The translations under genes and the position numbers were made by a program. 10,034 bases of DNA, taken from positions 1-10,034 of the forward strand of contig JAUNRD010000002.1 of the NCBI GenBank assembly GCA_030535815.1. Direction: 5' to 3'. Shown here piece after piece: positions 6,248 to 10,034 of this stretch; position 1 is the first letter of the stretch, and the number at the start of each line of letters is the position of its first letter. Source of the stretch: Clostridia bacterium. GTDB taxonomy: Bacteria; Bacillota; Clostridia; CAKSNL01; HGM11501. The notes beneath the pieces are model-generated. The model saw only the letters and a list, made by a program, of their open reading frames with translations. It searched no databases and was not told the DNA's origin.

Positions 6248-7276
6248 ATGGCTGAAGTTACAATTTATACCATTGCAAAAGAGCTTAATATGACGCCTTC
6301 CATGGTAAGCCGTGCTTTTAATCCTGCAGGGAAGATAAATGAGGAAAAGCGAAAGCTGGTTTTGGAAACTGCAAAGAAATATAACTTTTCGCCAAACCGC
6401 TTTGCCTCCCGTCTTTCTATGAAGCCTATAAAGATAGGCGTTTTTATACGAAGCAAATTCAAGGTAAATTCGGACAAAATGCTTATCGGAATCAAAAAAG
6501 CCTATGAAGAGCTTAAGGACTACAAAATCACTTATGACATAACTTTGAGAAACCCTTTAGAAGAGCAGAGCTTTGACTATGAATCGGAGCTTATGAAATA
6601 TAAGGATTTTGACGGTGTAATCGTTGCCGGACTCAGCTTTGACAAATATACAAAGGCACTTAAAAAGCTTTGCGAGGCAAATAAAAATGTAGTTCAGGTG
6701 CAGGCGGCAAATGAAAACGTTCCCTGCCTTTTTGCATCAAAGCATTCTGAGGAAACGTCATCTAATCTTGCGGCGGAATTTTTGCAGAATTGTCTTAAAA
6801 AAAGCGAAAGCAAAAACATTTTGCTTTTTACGGGAGATAAAAAAAATACGCAGCATGTTGTTGCCGAAAGCTTTTTTGAAAAAGCCTGTGAAGAAAGAGG
6901 TCTTGTTCTTACGGAAAGCATTTCCATGATGGACAGCGAGGTCTATTTCAGAGAAATTCTTCCTGAAATAATGAAAAAGTACAAAGGAAAGATTGACGGA
7001 GTTTATATAACATCGGGATTTTCACGTCCTCTTTGCGAATATATGGAAAAGGAAGGGCTTGACTTTTCGCTTGTTGCTTTTGACATACACGAAAATATAA
7101 AGGAATACCTTGAAAGAGGCATAATTTCTGCAGCGATAAATCAGAATGTGTCGCTTCAGATGGAAAGTGCATTTACAAATCTTTCCAAGTATCTTATTAC
7201 CGAGGAAAAATGCCCCGAAATGATTTATACCGACATTGATCTGGTGCTTAAAAGCAATATGCATCAGTTTGAGTAA
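6248..7276 (+). CDS. LacI-family transcriptional repressor
   Basis: A 342-residue DNA-binding regulator. The N-terminal helix-turn-helix spans about 5-25 (YTIAKELNMTPSMVSRAFN), followed by helix 3 and the hinge helix (about 49-58, SPNRFASRLS), where a Leu in this family intercalates at the central CG of the operator. Residues from about 61 form a periplasmic-binding-protein-like effector domain (IKIGVFIRS..., DFDGVIVAG, IDGVYITSG). The ATG at 6248 is chosen because AAAGGAG lies about 9 bases upstream and the HTH begins at once; upstream in-frame codons back to 5858 lie in the promoter and the divergent gene. Operators with the same core lie at its own promoter and upstream of the aldolase operon, making it the likely local repressor of both. 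A small sugar or sugar acid is the expected inducer, by family. Confidence 0.93.
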   Translation: MAEVTIYTIAKELNMTPSMVSRAFNPAGKINEEKRKLVLETAKKYNFSPNRFASRLSMKPIKIGVFIRSKFKVNSDKMLIGIKKAYEELKDYKITYDITLRNPLEEQSFDYESELMKYKDFDGVIVAGLSFDKYTKALKKLCEANKNVVQVQAANENVPCLFASKHSEETSSNLAAEFLQNCLKKSESKNILLFTGDKKNTQHVVAESFFEKACEERGLVLTESISMMDSEVYFREILPEIMKKYKGKIDGVYITSGFSRPLCEYMEKEGLDFSLVAFDIHENIKEYLERGIISAAINQNVSLQMESAFTNLSKYLITEEKCPEMIYTDIDLVLKSNMHQFE

Positions 7277-7277
7277 T

Positions 7278-7300
7278 CCGGTGAGGAAATACCTCATCGG
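7278..7300 (+). terminator. hairpin after the lacI-family gene, possible weak terminator
   Basis: CCGGTGAGG (7278-7286) pairs with CCTCATCGG (7292-7300), 9 bp with one G-U, beginning one base after the stop codon. No T run follows directly; the nearest (about 7316-7321) is some 15 bases further on. It may be a leaky terminator or a 3'-end-stabilising hairpin rather than a full stop. Confidence 0.4.
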
Positions 7301-7328
7301 CGATGTTGGAAAATATTTTTTACCCATA

Positions 7329-7346
7329 AATGCAACCGATTGCATT
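7329..7346. promoter_or_regulatory. LacI-family operator (site 2) upstream of the aldolase operon
   Basis: Arms AATGCAA and TTGCATT flank CCGA. The 14-bp core TGCAACCGATTGCA is identical to that at the lacI promoter, though the outer bases differ. It lies 34 bases before the aldolase start and would overlap the -35 or spacer of the candidate promoter. Confidence 0.8.
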
Positions 7347-7351
7347 AACTA

Positions 7352-7362
7352 TAGAATATAAT
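7352..7362 (+). promoter_or_regulatory. candidate -10 region of the aldolase operon
   Basis: TAGAAT (7352-7357) and TATAAT (7357-7362) overlap, downstream of operator site 2. No good -35 hexamer lies at the right distance, because that region is operator. The untranslated leader would be short (under 20 bases), so the exact promoter is uncertain. Read-through from lacI is also possible. Confidence 0.4.
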
Positions 7363-7379
7363 TAAAAGGAGATATAAAA

Positions 7380-8144
7380 ATGAACAAGTATGAAAGACTT
7401 TCAGAAAAACTTAAAAACAGAGAAAAGGTAATAGGCACCACAATGGCAATGTTCCGTTGCCCCTTTATTCTGGAAAAGATGAACAGAGACGACCTTGATT
7501 TCATCCTTTTTGACGGAGAACACGGCGTTTTTGACGTTCAGAGCTCCATTGAAATGTTTCAGGTCTGCCGCCTTATGGGACTTCCCGTATTTCTTCGTGC
7601 CCAGGATGCAGAATATCATTTGATTGCAAAGGCAATTGATATGGGAGCGGACGGAATTATGCTTCCGAGAACAGAAAGCCTGGAACAGCTCAGAACGGCT
7701 GTTGACGCTCTTTTGTTTGCGCCTGACGGAAGAAAGGGTATGGGCGGTCACGGACAGATGCGTCTCGGAGAAAAGTATGAAGATTTCAAGAAAACCCGTT
7801 TCTTAATGCCTCAGATTGAATCGCCCAAGGGAATTGAGCTTCTCCCCAAAATGCTGGAAGAGTACGGTGAATACATAAGCGCGGTAATGATAGGCCCTTA
7901 CGACCTTTCCGTAATGGTAGGAACGCCCTGCGACATAAAGAGCGATATTATGATTAAGTCCATTCAAAAAATATTTGACATCAGCAATTCTTACGGTAAG
8001 TCCTGCGGAATTTTTTGTGACGATGAAGTGCTTGCACAGAAATACCGTGATATGGGCTGTAACGTGCTCTGGACAGCGACGGATAAGGACTTTTTCCTTC
8101 GTGGCTATAACGAGGAAATGGCAGTACTTGCAAATATTAAATAA
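7380..8144 (+). CDS. HpcH/HpaI-family class II (metal-dependent) aldolase
   Basis: A 254-residue cytosolic TIM-barrel enzyme of the family that reversibly cleaves 4-hydroxy-2-oxo acids to pyruvate (or a related 2-oxo acid) and an aldehyde, using a divalent metal. The catalytic residues of E. coli HpaI have clear counterparts: Asp45 and His48 in FDGEHG, Arg73 in FLRAQ, and the metal ligands Glu147 in PQIESPKG and Asp175 in IGPYDLS. AKAIDMGADGIMLPR is the usual glycine-rich loop. Length is normal for the family. AAAAGGAG lies about 8 bases before the ATG. It is the first gene of a three-gene operon with a dehydrogenase and an aldo/keto reductase, downstream of a LacI-type operator. Relatives act on 2-keto-3-deoxy-rhamnonate, 2-keto-3-deoxyglucarate and HHED; which applies here is not visible. 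Confidence 0.93.
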   Translation: MNKYERLSEKLKNREKVIGTTMAMFRCPFILEKMNRDDLDFILFDGEHGVFDVQSSIEMFQVCRLMGLPVFLRAQDAEYHLIAKAIDMGADGIMLPRTESLEQLRTAVDALLFAPDGRKGMGGHGQMRLGEKYEDFKKTRFLMPQIESPKGIELLPKMLEEYGEYISAVMIGPYDLSVMVGTPCDIKSDIMIKSIQKIFDISNSYGKSCGIFCDDEVLAQKYRDMGCNVLWTATDKDFFLRGYNEEMAVLANIK

Positions 8145-8157
8145 GCAGAGGTTAAAT

Positions 8158-9195
8158 ATGAGAGTTTTGGTTGAGGACATTAAAAAGCGTTCGGTTGCTG
8201 TTTTTGAAAAAGCGGGACTTAACACTGAAGATGCAAAAATAATTACAGAAGTACTTCTTGAAACGGAAATGAGAGGGGTTTTCACCCACGGATTTATGCG
8301 CCTTGAAAGATATGTAAACTGCATTAAGGCAGGCGGCATAAAGACAGACGGAAACTATAAAATAGTTACCGATTCTCCGTCCTGGGCATCAGTTGACGGA
8401 TGTGACAATTTAGGTATAGTCATTTCCTATAAAGCAATGAAGCTTGCGATTGAAAAGGCAAAGGCTACGGGTGTGGGTATAGTAAATGTACGTGGAAGCC
8501 ATCACTTCGGTGCGGCAGGATACTACACCTCAATGTGTGCCGATAACAATATGGTAGGTATGGCAATGAGCAACGGCGACGTTTTAATTGCCGCAACGGG
8601 AAGCGCAGAGCGCACCATAGGAAACAATCCCTTCTCCTATGCATTTCCTGCTGATAAATACGGCAAGGTTGTTTATGACATTGCAATGAGCTATACATCT
8701 GACAGAAAGGTTGTTCAGATGGACAAGGAAGGCAAAAAGTTGCCTGACGGATGGATAATTGATAAGGACGGTAATCCCACAAACGATCCTTCGGAATATG
8801 AAAAGGGCGGAACACTCCTTCCCTTCGGAGGATATAAGGGTTACGGTATGGCAATGATGGTTGAAACGCTCGCTGCTACGCTTTCGGGTGCTGCAATGAC
8901 TAAAAATGTTCACGCCTGGAACGAAAACCCCGAAGAGGGCGGAAACGTAGGCCATTTCTTTATGGCTCTTGATATAGAAAAGATGGGCGACGCCGCATCC
9001 TATAAAAAGAGAGTTGACGATATGATTGATGAAATCAAAGAATCAAAAAAGGCTCCCGGTGTTGAAAAGATTTTCTATCCCGGAGAAATTGAAATGGGCA
9101 AGCTTGAAAAATGCATTTCCGAGGGTTTTGTTGAAATAGCCGAGGAAACAATGGAAAGCGTTGAAAGGGTAGAAAAATCCTTTGGCTTGAGATAA
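8158..9195 (+). CDS. Ldh2-family NAD(P)-dependent malate/lactate-type dehydrogenase
   Basis: A 345-residue oxidoreductase of the malate/L-lactate dehydrogenase family that is unrelated in fold to classical LDH. Members interconvert 2-hydroxy and 2-oxo acids or related imines (malate, lactate, ureidoglycolate, sulfolactate, 2,3-diketogulonate). Signatures seen are THGFMRLERYV near 40 (family SHG..RLP.YV, with the active-site His), VNVRGSHHFGAAGYY near 110, IGNNPFSYAFP near 157, and LLPFGGYKGYGMAMMVE near 220 (family LLP.GGHKGYGLA.MVE). The ATG at 8158 follows AGAGG and lies 13 bases after the aldolase stop; an earlier in-frame ATG at 7975 is inside the aldolase gene. It probably reduces or oxidises the hydroxy acid that feeds, or is produced by, the aldolase. 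That role is inference from neighbours. Confidence 0.92.
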   Translation: MRVLVEDIKKRSVAVFEKAGLNTEDAKIITEVLLETEMRGVFTHGFMRLERYVNCIKAGGIKTDGNYKIVTDSPSWASVDGCDNLGIVISYKAMKLAIEKAKATGVGIVNVRGSHHFGAAGYYTSMCADNNMVGMAMSNGDVLIAATGSAERTIGNNPFSYAFPADKYGKVVYDIAMSYTSDRKVVQMDKEGKKLPDGWIIDKDGNPTNDPSEYEKGGTLLPFGGYKGYGMAMMVETLAATLSGAAMTKNVHAWNENPEEGGNVGHFFMALDIEKMGDAASYKKRVDDMIDEIKESKKAPGVEKIFYPGEIEMGKLEKCISEGFVEIAEETMESVERVEKSFGLR

Positions 9196-9205
9196 GGAGA
9201 ATATT

Positions 9206-10034
9206 ATGTTATACGGAAAAATTGACGGTCTTTCAAAGGATATATCAAGGCTTGTTTTCGGAACGGCAACTCCCGCACTTTTTGCGGCGGTGGCCGACGG
9301 TGCAGGCAAAAAGGAAATTGATGAAGCCTTCAGCCTTCTTGATGATATGTACTCTCTTGGCATAAATACATTTGACTGTGCGGCACACTACGGCGAAGTG
9401 ATACTGGGCCGCTGGATGGAAGCACGTGGCATAAGAGAAAACTGCGTTGTTCTTACAAAGGGCGCACACCCCAACGCATACAGACAGAGGGTAAATGATT
9501 TCGACATACTCTCCGATGCCAACGATTCGCTGGTTAAACTTAAAACCGACTGTATAGACATCTATATGCTTCACAGGGACAATAAAGAAACACCCGTAAG
9601 TGAGATTGTTGATGTATTGAACCGTTTGTATGATGAAGGAAAAATCAAAACTTTCGGCGGCTCAAACTGGACTCATGAGAGAATTGAAGAAGCAAACGAA
9701 TATGCGGCAAAGCATAATCTTAAAGGCTTTTCTTCATCAAGTCCCAACTTCGGTCTTGCAGAGCAGGTTGCTGATCCCTGGAGATGCGATGCTGCTTTCG
9801 GAGACGGATGCATAACAATATCAGGTCCTTGTAATAAGGGCGCAAGAAACTGGTACAGAGAAAACAATATGCCGGTGTTTGCATATTCAAGCCTTGCAAG
9901 AGGTCTTTTCTCAGGCGCATTCAGAAGCGATGCTCCCGAAGATGCGAAAAAGGTTATGGATGAACCCGGCATAATAGGATATTTTTCTGAAAACAACATA
10001 GAGCGTCTTAAAAGATGCGAAATTCTTGCGGATG
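9206..10034 (+). CDS. aldo/keto reductase (3' end beyond window)
   Basis: The first 276 codons of an NAD(P)H-dependent TIM-barrel oxidoreductase; the frame is open to the window end. The catalytic tetrad is present: Asp57 and Tyr62 in FDCAAHYG, Lys85 in LTKGAH, and His123 in YMLHRDN. GKIKTFGGSNWT (about 147-158) and the AYSSLARGLFSG segment near 230 are typical of bacterial AKRs that act on aldehydes or aldoses. ATG 9206 follows AAGGAG, 10 bases after the Ldh2 stop. In this operon it could reduce the aldehyde released by the aldolase, or oxidise an aldose to start the pathway. Whether further genes follow is unknown. Confidence 0.92.
   Translation, partial: MLYGKIDGLSKDISRLVFGTATPALFAAVADGAGKKEIDEAFSLLDDMYSLGINTFDCAAHYGEVILGRWMEARGIRENCVVLTKGAHPNAYRQRVNDFDILSDANDSLVKLKTDCIDIYMLHRDNKETPVSEIVDVLNRLYDEGKIKTFGGSNWTHERIEEANEYAAKHNLKGFSSSSPNFGLAEQVADPWRCDAAFGDGCITISGPCNKGARNWYRENNMPVFAYSSLARGLFSGAFRSDAPEDAKKVMDEPGIIGYFSENNIERLKRCEILAD

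Noticed and set aside
7319..7330. TTTACCCATAAA shared with the first 12 bases of the window
   Set aside because: A 12-base AT-rich match in 10 kb is expected by chance, and the flanking bases do not align.
6206..7344. Both operator cores read as CcpA catabolite-response (cre) sites
   Set aside because: The core does fit the loose cre consensus, so dual control is possible. The near-perfect symmetry, identical cores and position at a lacI-family gene and its neighbouring operon make the local regulator the better first explanation.
7975..8157. N-terminal extension of the Ldh2 dehydrogenase
   Set aside because: It overlaps the 3' end of the aldolase in another frame and adds nothing family-like. 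The family N-terminus starts at 8158.
1..10034. CRISPR arrays, tRNA or rRNA genes, phage or toxin-antitoxin modules
   Set aside because: I saw no regularly spaced repeats, no tRNA-like cloverleaf or rRNA sequence, and no small gene pair of that kind. The remaining open frames lie inside recognised genes on other frames or in the T-box leader and do not resemble proteins.

Overview
The window looks like a chromosomal segment of a low-to-moderate GC Gram-positive bacterium of the Firmicutes, most likely an uncultured Clostridia-type anaerobe. The basis is a T-box leader controlling pheST, AGGAG-type ribosome binding sites, near-consensus TTGACA/TATAAT promoters with 16-17 nt spacers, several Rho-independent terminators, and the style of the proteins. 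I cannot name a genus. All clear genes use standard stop codons.

Left third (minus strand, 8-3900): pheS-pheT, encoding both subunits of phenylalanyl-tRNA synthetase. The operon is read from a strong promoter (3873-3900) through a T-box leader (about 3571-3866) with a probable UUC (Phe) specifier, the diagnostic TGGTACCGCG box and a terminator. It ends in a hairpin terminator at 8-53 whose sequence also resembles an IS3-family insertion sequence end. A dispersed-repeat-like palindrome (3641-3691) sits inside the T-box leader, just upstream of the antiterminator.

Middle (plus strand, 3934-5649): a promoter divergent from pheST drives a HAD phosphatase and, overlapping it by one base, a stand-alone tandem-ACT protein that resembles the regulatory half of aspartokinase. 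A REP-associated tyrosine transposase-like gene (RAYT) follows six bases after the ACT stop and in the same frame. It carries an in-frame TAA at 5158 in its conserved N-terminus, so it is best read as a pseudogene. Its 3' end runs into a strong terminator (5599-5632) that probably serves the HAD-ACT operon.

Right part (5686-10034): a minus-strand cytidine-deaminase-like enzyme diverges from a LacI-family repressor gene. The lacI promoter carries a palindromic operator just downstream of its -10 box. The same 14-bp core, TGCAACCGATTGCA, recurs upstream of the next operon, which encodes an HpcH/HpaI-type aldolase, an Ldh2-type NAD(P)-dependent 2-hydroxyacid dehydrogenase and an aldo/keto reductase cut by the window end. 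The simplest reading is a self-regulated local regulon for catabolism of a sugar acid or related 2-oxo acid: the aldolase yields pyruvate plus an aldehyde, and the two oxidoreductases interconvert hydroxy/oxo acids and aldehyde/alcohol. The substrate cannot be read from the sequence.

I found no CRISPR array, rRNA, tRNA or phage module, and no convincing wholly new system. The points most worth following are the twin operators with the aldolase operon, the RAYT with its premature stop, the repeat inside the T-box, and the free-standing ACT pair.
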